NCBI GenBank assembly: GCA_033764095.1
Contig: JANRJF010000079.1
Coordinates: 1 to 38,610, forward strand
Reading direction: 5' to 3'
DNA from: JBDTMT01 sp033764095
Lineage (GTDB): Bacteria > Desulfobacterota > Binatia > HRBIN30 > CADEER01
Length of the DNA stretch: 38,610 nt
Part shown: one piece after another, positions 1 to 11,155 of the stretch
Position numbering within the stretch: the stretch's first letter is position 1
Layout: every line of letters starts with the position of its first letter
Notes under the pieces: model-generated
Told to the model about the DNA's origin: nothing
Database searches by the model: none
The model's input: the letters and a program-made list of their open reading frames with translations, nothing else
Position numbers and translations under genes: made by a program

Positions 1-19
1 TCCGGTGCCTTGAGTCGCC

Positions 20-50
20 TTGACACAGACGGTAGGGCTCACGGTACACA
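20..50 (+). promoter_or_regulatory. Candidate sigma-70-like promoter before the reductase gene
   Basis: A perfect TTGACA lies at 20-25 and a weak TACACA at 45-50, a spacing of 19 bases, which is longer than ideal. The start codon of the nitrite/sulfite reductase follows at 111. The -35 box is rare in DNA this GC-rich, but the -10 box is poor, so the call is tentative. Confidence 0.3.
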
Positions 51-110
51 CCACGTTCCTCGCGTTCGCGGCGCTGAGGACCATTCCAGCCACGTGAGGT
101 CCGGAACCCT

Positions 111-2392
<2,282 letters not shown>

Positions 2393-2393
<1 letters not shown>

Positions 2394-2983
2394 TGTCGGA
2401 CACGTTCGCGGACCTGCAGCGCATCGGACTCAAGGTCTTCGCCGCCGACGGCACCGCCGTGCGGCCACACGAGTTCGTGCCCGTCTTCCACCGCTGGATC
2501 CAGCGCAAGGCCGTCGATCAGATGCTGATCGACGTCGCCGACTACGAGCACGTCCCCGACGGCCCCGGCATCGTGCTGGTGGCGCACGAGGGCAACTACA
2601 GCGTCGACCTCGGCGACGGCGCGATGGGCCTGATGTACTACCGCAAGCAGCCGGCCGGCGGCGATCTCGACACGCGGCTCGCCAGCCTGACGCGCACCGT
2701 GCTGCGCGCCGCCGAGCTGCTCGAAGAGGAGCCGGCGCTCGGCGGCCGCGTGCGCTTCCGCGCCGACCAACTCGAGCTGTTCGCCAACGACCGGCTGCGC
2801 GCGCCGAACGCCGAGGCGACCTACAAGGCGTTCCATCCACACCTGCACGCGCTGCTCGCCCGTCTCTACGGCGACGCGGCGTGCACGGTGACGCGGCCGA
2901 CCGATGCGCGCGATCGCTTCGGGGTGCGGATCAGCGCACCGGCGCCCGCCACGGTCACGCAACTGCTGGCGCGTCTCGGCTGA
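2393..2983 (+). CDS. Conserved partner of the nitrite/sulfite reductase, function unknown
   Basis: This encodes a 196-residue soluble protein starting MSDTFADLQRIGLKVF. The ATG at 2393 shares its A with the TGA of the reductase (TGATG), a typical translational-coupling arrangement that fixes this start. No signal peptide, membrane segment or known catalytic motif is visible. The first 110 residues look like a compact alpha/beta domain (HEGNYSVDLGDGAMGLMYY) followed by helices. From the tight coupling I infer a role in assembling or serving the reductase, for example electron donation or cofactor insertion, but no cysteine cluster is present, which argues against its being a ferredoxin. The reading frame is open far upstream inside the reductase gene, but that extension is out-of-frame shadow. 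Confidence 0.75.
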
Positions 2984-3018
2984 CTCGCGCCGCCCGCGCC
3001 CGCGCCGAGGAGCCGGTC

Positions 3019-3774
3019 ATGTCGCAGGAGCTCGTCCGGGTCGAGCAGCGCCAGCACGTGCGCCTGCTCACCTTCAACCGCGTCGAGAAGCGCAACGCCT
3101 TCGACAACCACATGTACAACGCGGTCACCGCCGCGTTGGGCGCCGCGCTCGAGGACACGGCGACGCGCGTCGTGGTCATCACCGGCGCCGGCGAGACCTT
3201 CTGCGCCGGCCAGGACTTCAGCGAGATGAGCGCCGAGGCGGGCAGCGAGCACGGCTTCCCCGCCTGCCTGCGCATGCTGATCGACTACGACAAGCCGATC
3301 GTCACCGCCGTCAACGGCGTCGGCATCGGCCTCGGCCTCACCCTGCTGCTGCACACCGACATCAACTACATCGCCGCCGGCGCTCGCCTGCGCGCCCCGT
3401 TCGTCACGCTCGGCGTGGTGCCGGAGGCCGCTTCGAGCCTGCTGCTGCCGCAGGTCATCGGCCAACAGCGCGCCGCCGAGCTGCTCTTCACCGCGCGCTG
3501 GCTCTCCGCCGAGGAGAGCGTCGCGTACGGTCTCACCTACGCCGTCGTGCCGCCCGCCGAGCTGCTCGACACCGCGCTCGCCAAGGCCGCCGAGATCGCC
3601 CTCAACCCGCCCGACGCGGTGCGCCACACCAAGCGCCTGCTGCGCGTCTGGCGCCGCCAGGCGGTGCTCGACGCCCGCCAGCGCGAGGATGAGGCCTTCT
3701 CCGAACGCCTCGGCACCCCCGAGAACATGGAAGCGATCGCCGCCTTCTTCGAGAAGCGGCCGCCGAAGTTCTGA
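3019..3774 (+). CDS. Enoyl-CoA hydratase/isomerase (crotonase) family protein
   Basis: A 251-residue crotonase-fold protein. The CoA/oxyanion-hole signature is clear: FNRVEKRNAF near residue 20, GAGETFCAGQDFSEM near 60-70, and NGVGIGLG near 100. A conserved acidic position follows in LGVVPEAASS near 135, where one catalytic Glu sits in hydratases and isomerases. The expected role is hydration or isomerisation of an enoyl-CoA in fatty-acid or aromatic/terpenoid degradation. The ATG at 3019 has GAGG a few bases upstream. The open frame reaches back into the preceding gene but without family similarity, so the short start is preferred. The gene is followed at once by a 31-bp inverted repeat and by the convergent MFS gene. 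The exact substrate cannot be read from sequence. Confidence 0.88.
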   Translation: MSQELVRVEQRQHVRLLTFNRVEKRNAFDNHMYNAVTAALGAALEDTATRVVVITGAGETFCAGQDFSEMSAEAGSEHGFPACLRMLIDYDKPIVTAVNGVGIGLGLTLLLHTDINYIAAGARLRAPFVTLGVVPEAASSLLLPQVIGQQRAAELLFTARWLSAEESVAYGLTYAVVPPAELLDTALAKAAEIALNPPDAVRHTKRLLRVWRRQAVLDARQREDEAFSERLGTPENMEAIAAFFEKRPPKF

Positions 3775-3780
3775 AGCGCG

Positions 3781-3866
3781 GACTTTCACCGCGGAGACGC
3801 GGAGGCGCGGATAAGAGCTAGACCTCTGGGGCTTCTCCGCGCCTCCGCGTCTCCGCGGTGAAAGTC
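3781..3866. repeat. Inverted repeat with period-8 arms (NCGCGGAG words)
   Basis: The arms 3781-3811 and 3836-3866 are perfect reverse complements over 31 bases, around a 24-base loop. Each arm consists of a short lead (GACTTTCA) and then in-phase octamers CCGCGGAG, ACGCGGAG, GCGCGGA. The element fills the gap between the convergent crotonase and MFS genes and runs into the MFS reading frame. It could act as a bidirectional 3'-end structure. No U-tract is present, so it is not a classical intrinsic terminator. Confidence 0.9.
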
Positions 3867-5041
3867 TTCTCCCTTCCCAAGAGCAGGAAGCCTGGCGCCG
3901 TGAGTGCCAGCAGCGCCGCCGAGACCATCCACACCAGGCCGATGTCGGTGGCGCGGGCGAGCAGGCCGAGCACCACCAGTCCCGTGCCGCCGCCGAGGGT
4001 GAAGGACATCGAGCGCACCGACAGCATGGTGGCGCGGCGCGCGGCGCTGGCGTGCTCGTTCATCCACGCCTGCATGACCGGCTCGGTGAAGCCGAAGCCC
4101 ATCTCCTGCAGAATGAACGCGGAGGCGGCGAGCGGGAAGCCGCCGGCGGCGCCGGCGATGCCGAGCAGCAGGGCGCGCCCAAGCAGCGCGGCGGTAAGCG
4201 TGCGGGCGCGACCGTAGCGCGGCACCAGGCGCGGGATCAGCGCGCTGCCGGCGAGCGAGGCGAGGCTGAGCGCCACCCACACCCAGGCGGCCAGCGCCGC
4301 GCCGGCGCCGGCCAGCTCGGTGAGTCGCGGCTGCCACATGTGGTAGGCGGGAATGGTGGCGAACATCATCGCCAGCGTCATGGCGCAGAGGCCGCGCATC
4401 GCCGGCACCTCGCGCACGGCGGCGATCGCCTCGCGCATCATCGCCGGCACCGAGGTCGGCCCGGCGCTCCCGTGCGGCGTGCGGCGCGGCGGCTCGCGCA
4501 TGATCAGCGCGCCGACGATGCCGCAGGCAAAGAAGCCGGCGGCGCCGACCAGCCAGGCGCGCTCGATGTCGTGCGCCGACCACAGCGTGATCAACAGGCC
4601 GCTGGCGATCATGCTCGCCTGCCCGATGATCTGGGCGCGGGCGAAGAGGCGATCGGCGGGCCGCTTGTCGCCGTCGGCGCGCACGCCGTCCACCGCCCAG
4701 GCGTCGAGCGCGCCGGTGGCGAGCGTCGTGCCGATCGCGTCGATGAACTCGGCGACCAGGAAGGCCACGAAGGTCTCCGAGTAGTAGTACATGCCAAAGG
4801 CGATGCCGCGCACCACGCAGCTGAGCACGAACGACGCCTTGCGGCCGCAGACGTCGGCGACCGCGCCGGTGGGAATCTCGAACAGGCAGGTGGTGACCAG
4901 GTAGGTCGCCAGCACCACGTTGATCTGCAGCAGGTCGAGCCCGCGCGAGAGCAGGAACAGCGCGTACGTCGGCCCGAGCGACGCCCAGGCGATGCGGTAC
5001 AGGCAGGTGACGACGTAGTAGGTGCGTTCGGTGCGCGTCAT
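3818..5041 (-). CDS. Major facilitator superfamily (MFS) transporter
   Basis: A 407-residue integral membrane protein with about twelve hydrophobic segments, matching the MFS length. The loop between helices 2 and 3 has the MFS motif A in the form GAVADVCGRKASFVLSC (about residues 57-73), and a central cytoplasmic stretch rich in Arg and Pro (near 180-200) divides the two halves. The substrate is not evident; drug or metabolite efflux is the usual guess. The ATG at 5041 is the first in frame before the intergenic repeat. The last 16 or so residues (KTFTAETRRRGEAPEV) are encoded entirely by an arm and loop of the period-8 inverted repeat, so the native C-terminus has probably been replaced by repeat-derived residues. 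The gene converges on the crotonase and diverges from arfB. Confidence 0.9.
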   Translation of the reverse strand: MTRTERTYYVVTCLYRIAWASLGPTYALFLLSRGLDLLQINVVLATYLVTTCLFEIPTGAVADVCGRKASFVLSCVVRGIAFGMYYYSETFVAFLVAEFIDAIGTTLATGALDAWAVDGVRADGDKRPADRLFARAQIIGQASMIASGLLITLWSAHDIERAWLVGAAGFFACGIVGALIMREPPRRTPHGSAGPTSVPAMMREAIAAVREVPAMRGLCAMTLAMMFATIPAYHMWQPRLTELAGAGAALAAWVWVALSLASLAGSALIPRLVPRYGRARTLTAALLGRALLLGIAGAAGGFPLAASAFILQEMGFGFTEPVMQAWMNEHASAARRATMLSVRSMSFTLGGGTGLVVLGLLARATDIGLVWMVSAALLALTAPGFLLLGREKTFTAETRRRGEAPEV

Positions 5042-5055
5042 CGCGGCCCAGCTGC

Positions 5056-5247
5056 GTGACCAGTGACCGGTGACCGGTGACCGGTGACCGGTGAAAGACG
5101 CTTGCTACGCGAGTCGGACCGGATCTGCCACCGCAGCGCTTCCTACGATCGTCGAGTGGAGGGCTCGCGGCTCGCGCGCGGCGTCGTTCCATGTCAGGTC
5201 TGCAATCCTGATATCCCACCGGTCACTGGTCACTGGTCACCGGTCAC
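5056..5247. repeat. Inverted repeat with period-7 arms (GTGACCG words)
   Basis: The left arm 5056-5097 is six in-phase heptamers: GTGACCA, four copies of GTGACCG, then GTGAAAG. The right arm 5220-5247 is four heptamers on the opposite strand (CGGTCAC, TGGTCAC twice, CGGTCAC). They enclose about 120 bases without a gene. The element occupies almost the whole divergent gap between the MFS gene (start 5041) and arfB (start 5263), so promoters of both genes must lie inside or next to it. Confidence 0.9.
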
Positions 5248-5262
5248 GCGGTTGAGTCTCCG

Positions 5263-5685
5263 ATGTCCGACCTCCCGATCACCGACACCATCGTCATCCC
5301 GGCCAGCGAGTTGGCGCTGAGCTTCGCGCGCGCCGGCGGGCCAGGTGGACAGAACGTCAACAAGGTCGAGTCGAAGGTCGTGCTGCGCTTCGATGTACGG
5401 CAGTCGGCGGCGCTCTCCGAGGCGGCGCGGGCGCGCGCGCTGGCGCAACTGGCGCCGCGGCTGACGCGCGACGGCGTGCTGGTGCTGAGCTGCGCGGTGC
5501 ACCGCGAGCAGTCGCGCAACCGCGAGGCGGTGTTGCAGCGCCTGCGCCTGCTGCTCGCCGAGGCCGTGCGACCGCCGAAGCGGCGCCACAAGACCAAGCC
5601 GACCGCCGCTTCGCGCGAGCGCCGCATTGAAGCGAAGAAGGCGCGCGGGCGCCTCAAGCGCGACCGCAGCGGGCGCGCAGACTAG
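5263..5685 (+). CDS. arfB: Peptidyl-tRNA hydrolase ArfB (ribosome rescue)
   Basis: A 140-residue release-factor-like protein. It carries the GGQ hydrolysis motif in context (ARAGGPGGQNVNKVESKV, residues about 26-43), in which Gln drives hydrolysis of peptidyl-tRNA in the ribosomal peptidyl-transferase centre. The C-terminal 35 residues are rich in Lys and Arg (RRHKTKPTAASRERRIEAKK), the tail that ArfB inserts into the empty mRNA channel of stalled ribosomes. There is no codon-recognition domain, and the length fits ArfB (YaeJ), not a full release factor. No good ribosome-binding site is seen; the right arm of the period-7 repeat ends 15 bases before the ATG and may have displaced the native leader. 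Confidence 0.93.
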   Translation: MSDLPITDTIVIPASELALSFARAGGPGGQNVNKVESKVVLRFDVRQSAALSEAARARALAQLAPRLTRDGVLVLSCAVHREQSRNREAVLQRLRLLLAEAVRPPKRRHKTKPTAASRERRIEAKKARGRLKRDRSGRAD

Positions 5686-5725
5686 GCGGAGACCGCCCAG
5701 GCGCCCCCGCGGTGAGCGCTGACGG

Positions 5726-5893
5726 CTAGCGGTGCGCGTCGGGATCGTCGCCCGCATCGGCCGGCGGACTCGGCGCCGGCGCGCCGCTCGCCGGCACCGC
5801 CGGTGCCGCGCCTGCGCTGAGCCGGCGTACCGGCTGATGCACCCAATGCCCTTCCAGGCCCGACCAGGTCGCCCGACGCATTTCAGCCGTCAT
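5726..5893 (-). CDS. Possible small protein, function unknown
   Basis: An open frame of 55 codons reads from ATG at 5893 to TAG at 5726. The start is MTAEMRRATWSGLEGHWVHQ and the rest is rich in Ala, Pro and Asp. A G-rich stretch lies about 10 bases upstream, but it is not a convincing ribosome-binding site. There is no signal peptide or known motif. It is the only sensible frame in the 5686-6100 gap; 5894-6100 shows no gene, only a TTACAGGCGG motif at 5981. It may be noise. Confidence 0.25.
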   Translation of the reverse strand: MTAEMRRATWSGLEGHWVHQPVRRLSAGAAPAVPASGAPAPSPPADAGDDPDAHR

Positions 5894-5980
5894 TGCCAGA
5901 TACATCCCCCTGTCTGATGCGCTCCCGCCAACGCGGTTTCGCGAATGGGTGGTAGGCGTTACTCCCGCGCCTGGTCAGGC

Positions 5981-5990
5981 TTACAGGCGG
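5981..5990 (+). promoter_or_regulatory. TTACAGGCGG motif upstream of the DUF3309 gene
   Basis: TTACAGGCGG lies 111 bases before the DUF3309 start codon at 6101. The same ten bases occur upstream of the secreted-protein gene starting at 18503, and close variants precede four other genes in the window. It may be the -10 region of an alternative-sigma promoter. The -35 region here is not recognisable. Confidence 0.3.
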
Positions 5991-6100
5991 CCGCCGCGGG
6001 TGGGCGGACGGGCTGTCCGCGGCGCGGCGCGCCAGCGGCCTGGCACGCGCGTTGAACAGTCCCCGCGGCATACCGCGACTCCGCGGCCGGGAGGATTCCG

Positions 6101-6256
6101 ATGCTGATGACCATCCTGCTCATCGTCCTGCTGCTGGCGCTGATCGGCGCGGTGCCGAGTTGGCCGCACAGTCGCGAATGGGGATATGCGCCCAGCGGCG
6201 TGCTCGGCACGGTGCTGATCGTCCTGCTGGTGCTGATGCTGCTCGGACGCGTCTAG
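6101..6256 (+). CDS. DUF3309 family small membrane protein
   Basis: A 51-residue, very hydrophobic protein, MLMTILLIVLLLALIGAVPS at its start, then the family signature WPHSREWGYAPSG, then a second membrane segment ending LLGRV. Two transmembrane helices joined by the W-P-H-S-R-x-W-G-Y loop are diagnostic of DUF3309, a family of tiny inner-membrane proteins of unknown role. The ribosome-binding site is excellent: GGGAGG at 6089-6094, six bases before the ATG. The gene converges on the receiver-domain gene. A TTACAGGCGG motif lies 111 bases upstream, shared with other probable stress genes in the window, so stress-linked expression is a reasonable inference. Confidence 0.85.
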   Translation: MLMTILLIVLLLALIGAVPSWPHSREWGYAPSGVLGTVLIVLLVLMLLGRV

Positions 6257-6302
6257 CGGTTCGTCCGCACAGATTCGCGCGGGGGCGAACGAGGCGGAGG
6301 AA

Positions 6303-6704
6303 TCAGGCGGCACTGGCCGCCGCCTCCGCCTCACCGAGCACCAGCGCGATGCCGCGGCTCACCTGGCGCGCCGTGCACGGCTTGGTGATGTAGTAGTCGG
6401 CACCGTGCTGGTAGCCGTCCATGACGTCGTCGTCGTCGGTGCGGGCGGTGACCAGGATCACCGGCAGGTTCGCGGTGGCGCCGTCCTCGCGCAGCTTCTC
6501 CAGCACCTCGAGGCCGCTCATGCCGGGCATCATCACGTCGAGCATGATCACGTCCGGTCGCTCGGCGGCGACCATCAACAGCGCCTGCGGTCCGCTGTCG
6601 GCCACCCGGACGGTGTGCCCGGCCGCCTCCAGCATGCCGCGCAGAATCAGCCGGCAGTCCTCCGTATCGTCCACCACCAGCACTCGCCTCGGTCTTGTTC
6701 TCAT
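6303..6704 (-). CDS. Single-domain response regulator (receiver only)
   Basis: A 133-residue protein that is one CheY-like receiver domain. The acidic pocket is D12/D13 (VLVVDDTED), the phosphoacceptor is D56 (IMLDVMMPG), the switch Thr is T86 (ILVTART) and the conserved Lys is K108 (YITKP). Nothing follows but an Ala-rich tail, so there is no output domain. Such proteins pass phosphate in relays or bind partner proteins. No kinase gene is adjacent; kinases lie at 19.7 and 31.6 kb. The ribosome-binding site GGGGAGA precedes ATG at 6704. It converges with the DUF3309 gene and diverges from the DUF1295 gene. Confidence 0.92.
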   Translation of the reverse strand: MRTRPRRVLVVDDTEDCRLILRGMLEAAGHTVRVADSGPQALLMVAAERPDVIMLDVMMPGMSGLEVLEKLREDGATANLPVILVTARTDDDDVMDGYQHGADYYITKPCTARQVSRGIALVLGEAEAAASAA

Positions 6705-6902
6705 GTGTCTCCCCGTGCGTCGGTGCGTTCTCCGCTGCCGAGGCGAGGAGCAAGTGGCATGCCCCTATCCGGCATCGGTGGGTAGGTAGGCCGAGCGACA
6801 CTTCCACGTCACCCCCGCAGCGAAAGCCGGATTTGCGGCATTTTGGCGGTCCGCGCGTGGCTGGCGGCTCGACGTGGCACCTGCCGAGTCCGCTTGGCGG
6901 AC

Positions 6903-7796
6903 ATGGCGCTTCTGTGGTTTGGCATCGGCGTGCGCGACTTTCTCTGGATCGGCGCGGCCTACGCGGTCGCGCTGGCGACGGCGGCGGCGACCGCGGCAAG
7001 CGGGTACTGGACACATCCGCTGGCGGTCGCGTTCGCCGCCGACCTCGCCGCGACGTTGGCCATCTTCGCCTTCAGCCGCGCCTTCAACAATTCGAGCTTC
7101 TACGACGCCTACTGGAGCGTCGCCCCGCCGATCATCGCGCTCTACTTCGCCGCCCGCGCGCTGCCCGACGCGAGTGGCGCGCGCCAGGCGCTGGTGATCG
7201 CGCTGGTCTTCGCCTGGGGTATCCGGCTGACCTGGAACTGGGCGCGCGGCTGGCACGGGCTGAGCCACGAAGACTGGCGCTACGTCGACCTGCGCGCCTC
7301 GACCGGCCAGTGGTACTGGCCGGTGAGCCTGCTCGGCCTGCATCTGATGCCGACGCTGCAGGTGTTCGCCGGCTGCCTGTCCCTGTGGCCGGCGCTCGGC
7401 ACCGGCACGCGGCCGCTCGGCGTGCTCGACGGGCTGGCGCTGGCGATCACCGGCGGCGCCATCTGGCTGGAGGCGCGCGCCGACAAGGAGCTGGTGCGGT
7501 TCCGCCGCAGCAACCCGCCACGCGAGACGATCCTCGCCAGCGGCGTCTGGGCCTGGTCGCGCCATCCGAACTATTTCGGCGAGATGAGCTTCTGGTGGGG
7601 CTTGTGGGTGTTCGGCGTCGCCGCCGATCCCGCCTGGTGGCTGGCGACGCTGATCGGCCCGGTCGGCATCACCCTGCTCTTCCGCTTCGCCAGCCTGCCG
7701 CTCATGGAGACCCGCATGCTCAGCCGGCGCCCGGCGTTCGCCGCGCACCAGCGCCGCGTCTCGATGGTCGTGCCCTGGCCGCCGCGCTCGCCGTGA
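6903..7796 (+). CDS. DUF1295 membrane protein (steroid 5-alpha-reductase-like)
   Basis: A 297-residue multi-pass membrane protein of the DUF1295 family, related in fold to steroid 5-alpha reductases and isoprenylcysteine methyltransferases. The C-terminal signature is plain: LASGVWAWSRHPNYFGEM (near residue 220), followed by a Trp-rich helix and a short basic tail with ETRMLSRRPAFAAHQRR. The R-H-P-N-Y-x-G-E motif is the cofactor-binding part (NADPH or S-adenosylmethionine). About seven hydrophobic segments are visible. I chose the ATG at 6903 because it starts directly before the first membrane helix; a TTG at 6843 would add 20 Arg-rich residues. The substrate is unknown, probably a lipid or sterol-like compound. 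Confidence 0.85.
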   Translation: MALLWFGIGVRDFLWIGAAYAVALATAAATAASGYWTHPLAVAFAADLAATLAIFAFSRAFNNSSFYDAYWSVAPPIIALYFAARALPDASGARQALVIALVFAWGIRLTWNWARGWHGLSHEDWRYVDLRASTGQWYWPVSLLGLHLMPTLQVFAGCLSLWPALGTGTRPLGVLDGLALAITGGAIWLEARADKELVRFRRSNPPRETILASGVWAWSRHPNYFGEMSFWWGLWVFGVAADPAWWLATLIGPVGITLLFRFASLPLMETRMLSRRPAFAAHQRRVSMVVPWPPRSP

Positions 7797-7916
7797 TCGA
7801 CAGACGATTCCTCACCGCGGCGGCGCGGTGACGCGGAGGCCGACGCAAAGCGAGCCGCCTGTCTCGCTCCCACCGGCGATTGCGGTTAGGGAGGGGGCTT
7901 CCAGTCGAGGACGCCA

Positions 7917-9530
<1,614 letters not shown>

Positions 9531-9536
9531 TGCGGG

Positions 9537-9655
9537 CAGCTGACAGCTGTCAGGCATCAGCGGTCAGCCTTCACTCTTGAGCGGACAGCTATCAGCCTTC
9601 AGCTGTCGGCCATCAGATCCGACTGAGAGCTGATGGCTGATCGCTGACAGCTGCC
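9537..9655. repeat. Period-7 repeat (CAGCTGA words) folding back on itself
   Basis: From 9537 heptamers run in unbroken phase for twelve units (CAGCTGA, CAGCTGT, CAGGCAT, CAGCGGT, CAGCCTT and so on to about 9620), then the complementary strand's words follow, also every seven bases (AGCTGAT, GGCTGAT, CGCTGAC, AGCTGCC at 9628-9655). The whole 126-base gap between the convergent fumarase and the secreted-protein gene is this element, starting 6 bases after one stop and ending 1 base before the other. Confidence 0.9.
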
Positions 9656-9656
9656 C

Positions 9657-10361
9657 TTACGAGCACTGCGCGCGCAGGCGCTCGCCGGCGGTCTGCAGCA
9701 GGGCGTTGCTGAGCATCTGCGGCTGCGGCGCGAGGCGGTCGGACGAGTCGTCGAAGGAGTGCACCGTCACCACCCAGCAGCCGAGCTGCCACACCAGGTA
9801 GCGATCGGCGCCGCCCAGATCGGGGATGGCGAACGGCACTTCCCAGTACGCCGCCGGCAGATCGTTGAACTTCCACGGCGCGCCGTCACCGCTGGCGCGC
9901 ACGAACGCCTGCGCCGCCTCCGCCGCGCTGGCGTGACGCGACAGCACGCCGCGCGTCTGATGGCCGGGGCCGGGCATGCAGTAGAGGCCGTAGCCGACGC
10001 CGCTCGCCTCGACGCCGGACGAGGCGGTCGGCCCGCTCACCTGACAGGTGGCGCCGACCAATTGCTGCAGGACGAGAACCACGCCGGCCGGCGTGTCGTC
10101 GGGACAGCCGTTGAGCGCGTTGTCCACCGCGCTGACCAGCCGGTCGATGGTGACGCACGACGGCCCGGCGCAGCCGGCGCGGTCGCAGTCGTCGTCTCCC
10201 TCCCCGTCCACCGCACGCGATACGGCACGCACCAGCTCGGCGATGCTCACCGACTGGTTGCCGTCGCAATCGCCCGGGCACGCGGCGCGCGCCGGTGGCG
10301 CCGCAAACAGGAACGGCACGAGCGCGAACGCTGCGACACACGTCGCTGACGGCCTGCGCAT
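9657..10361 (-). CDS. Secreted protein with dockerin/EF-hand-like calcium loop
   Basis: A 234-residue protein with a clear Sec signal peptide (MRRPSATCVAAFALVPFLFA then APPARA-A). Just after it comes CPGDCDGNQSVSIAELVRAV, a calcium-loop module (D-x-D-x-N-x-x-V-x-x-x-E-L) like a dockerin or EF-hand half, with a second, degenerate copy (CAGPSCVTIDRLVSAVDNAL) ending in NGCP. The remaining 130 residues form an unrecognised domain containing several Cys and aromatic residues (WQLGCWVVTVHSFDD). Short Cys-flanked modules of this kind recur in secreted proteins of Binatota-like genomes, to my knowledge without proven function. A strong AAAGGAGG precedes ATG at 10361. It may be a surface or extracellular protein. 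Confidence 0.8.
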   Translation of the reverse strand: MRRPSATCVAAFALVPFLFAAPPARAACPGDCDGNQSVSIAELVRAVSRAVDGEGDDDCDRAGCAGPSCVTIDRLVSAVDNALNGCPDDTPAGVVLVLQQLVGATCQVSGPTASSGVEASGVGYGLYCMPGPGHQTRGVLSRHASAAEAAQAFVRASGDGAPWKFNDLPAAYWEVPFAIPDLGGADRYLVWQLGCWVVTVHSFDDSSDRLAPQPQMLSNALLQTAGERLRAQCS

Positions 10362-10387
10362 GACCAGATCCTCCTTTCTGGAGGGAT

Positions 10388-10415
10388 GCGGGCACCACAC
10401 CGGTTTGTTGCCCGC
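10388..10415 (-). terminator. Weak hairpin after the RES toxin gene
   Basis: GCGGGCA at 10388-10394 pairs with TGCCCGC at 10409-10415 around a 14-base loop, between the end of the toxin gene (10436) and the start of the next leftward gene (10361). There is no T-run after it, so termination would have to be imperfect or Rho-assisted. Confidence 0.25.
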
Positions 10416-10435
10416 AGCGCGCGCGTTCTTTGCTG

Positions 10436-11155
10436 CTACACCGCGACCCAGGCGCCGCGCGCGTAGTCGAAGTAGCGCGCCACGCGCACGCCGTCCCAGT
10501 GGTAGCGCAGCCAGGCGGTCTGCAGCGGCACGCCGACGGCGCGCGGCCGGAAGGCGGCGACGCACTGGCCGCCGGCGTCGCGCACGCTCGGATAGACGAC
10601 GCCGTTGGCGCCGCCGGCGCGCAGCGCGGCGCCGTACGGCTGGCTGGCGGCGTAGGAGTCCGCGTCGAGCAACGCGCGCTGCTCCGCCGCCGGCAGCGCG
10701 CCGAGGTCGACGAAGCGGTTGTCGACCCGCCCGACCAGCACGCGCATGTCGGCGTAGCGCGCCGGATCGCGCGAATCGGCGGCGAAGCGGGCGAAGTGAT
10801 AGGCGGTCTCGCGCACCGCCGTGCGCAGGCTGCGCGCCGCGTAGTAGACGCCGTAGCTGCCGTCGCTGAAGCGCGAGCCCTGCGGATTGCGGTGCGTGAA
10901 GGCGGCCATGACATACGACGCACCCGGTCCGCTGACGCGCTCGGCCGGCGGCACCAGCGCGATCTCGCCGACGTCGTCGCGCACGCGCGGGTTGACCAGT
11001 TGCTCGGCGGCGATCAGCGCCTCCCACACCGCCGGATCGGGCGAGACGCGCTCGAAGACGTCGATCGGCGGGTAGCGCGCGGCGATGATCCGCGTCGCTC
11101 GCGCCCAGACGACGCGCCGCTGCCGCGGCTCACGACCAGGGCGCGCGGGCGGCAT
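10436..11155 (-). CDS. RES-domain toxin (probable NAD-consuming toxin)
   Basis: A RES-family protein of about 239 residues. RES toxins of Xre/RES pairs degrade NAD+. The family's motifs are visible: an N-terminal WARATRIIAARYPPIDVFERV, then VSGPGASYVMAAFTH, then the Arg-Phe-Ser core RFSDGSYGVYYAARSLRTAV with the following E-T-A-Y-H, and a later GVVYPSVRDAGGQCVAAF carrying the conserved Ser. Of two in-frame ATGs I prefer 11155, which overlaps the antitoxin gene by 26 bases; 11179 would add 8 residues. Overlap with the upstream antitoxin gene in the same direction is the standard layout of this toxin-antitoxin type. All key residues appear intact, so the toxin is probably functional. Confidence 0.85.
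   Translation of the reverse strand: MPPARPGREPRQRRVVWARATRIIAARYPPIDVFERVSPDPAVWEALIAAEQLVNPRVRDDVGEIALVPPAERVSGPGASYVMAAFTHRNPQGSRFSDGSYGVYYAARSLRTAVRETAYHFARFAADSRDPARYADMRVLVGRVDNRFVDLGALPAAEQRALLDADSYAASQPYGAALRAGGANGVVYPSVRDAGGQCVAAFRPRAVGVPLQTAWLRYHWDGVRVARYFDYARGAWVAV

Noticed and set aside
7808..7840. CACCGCGGCGGCGCGGTGACGC, resembling the period-8 repeat words.
   Set aside because: The period is not kept and no inverted partner is present. It is either chance or a badly decayed fragment.
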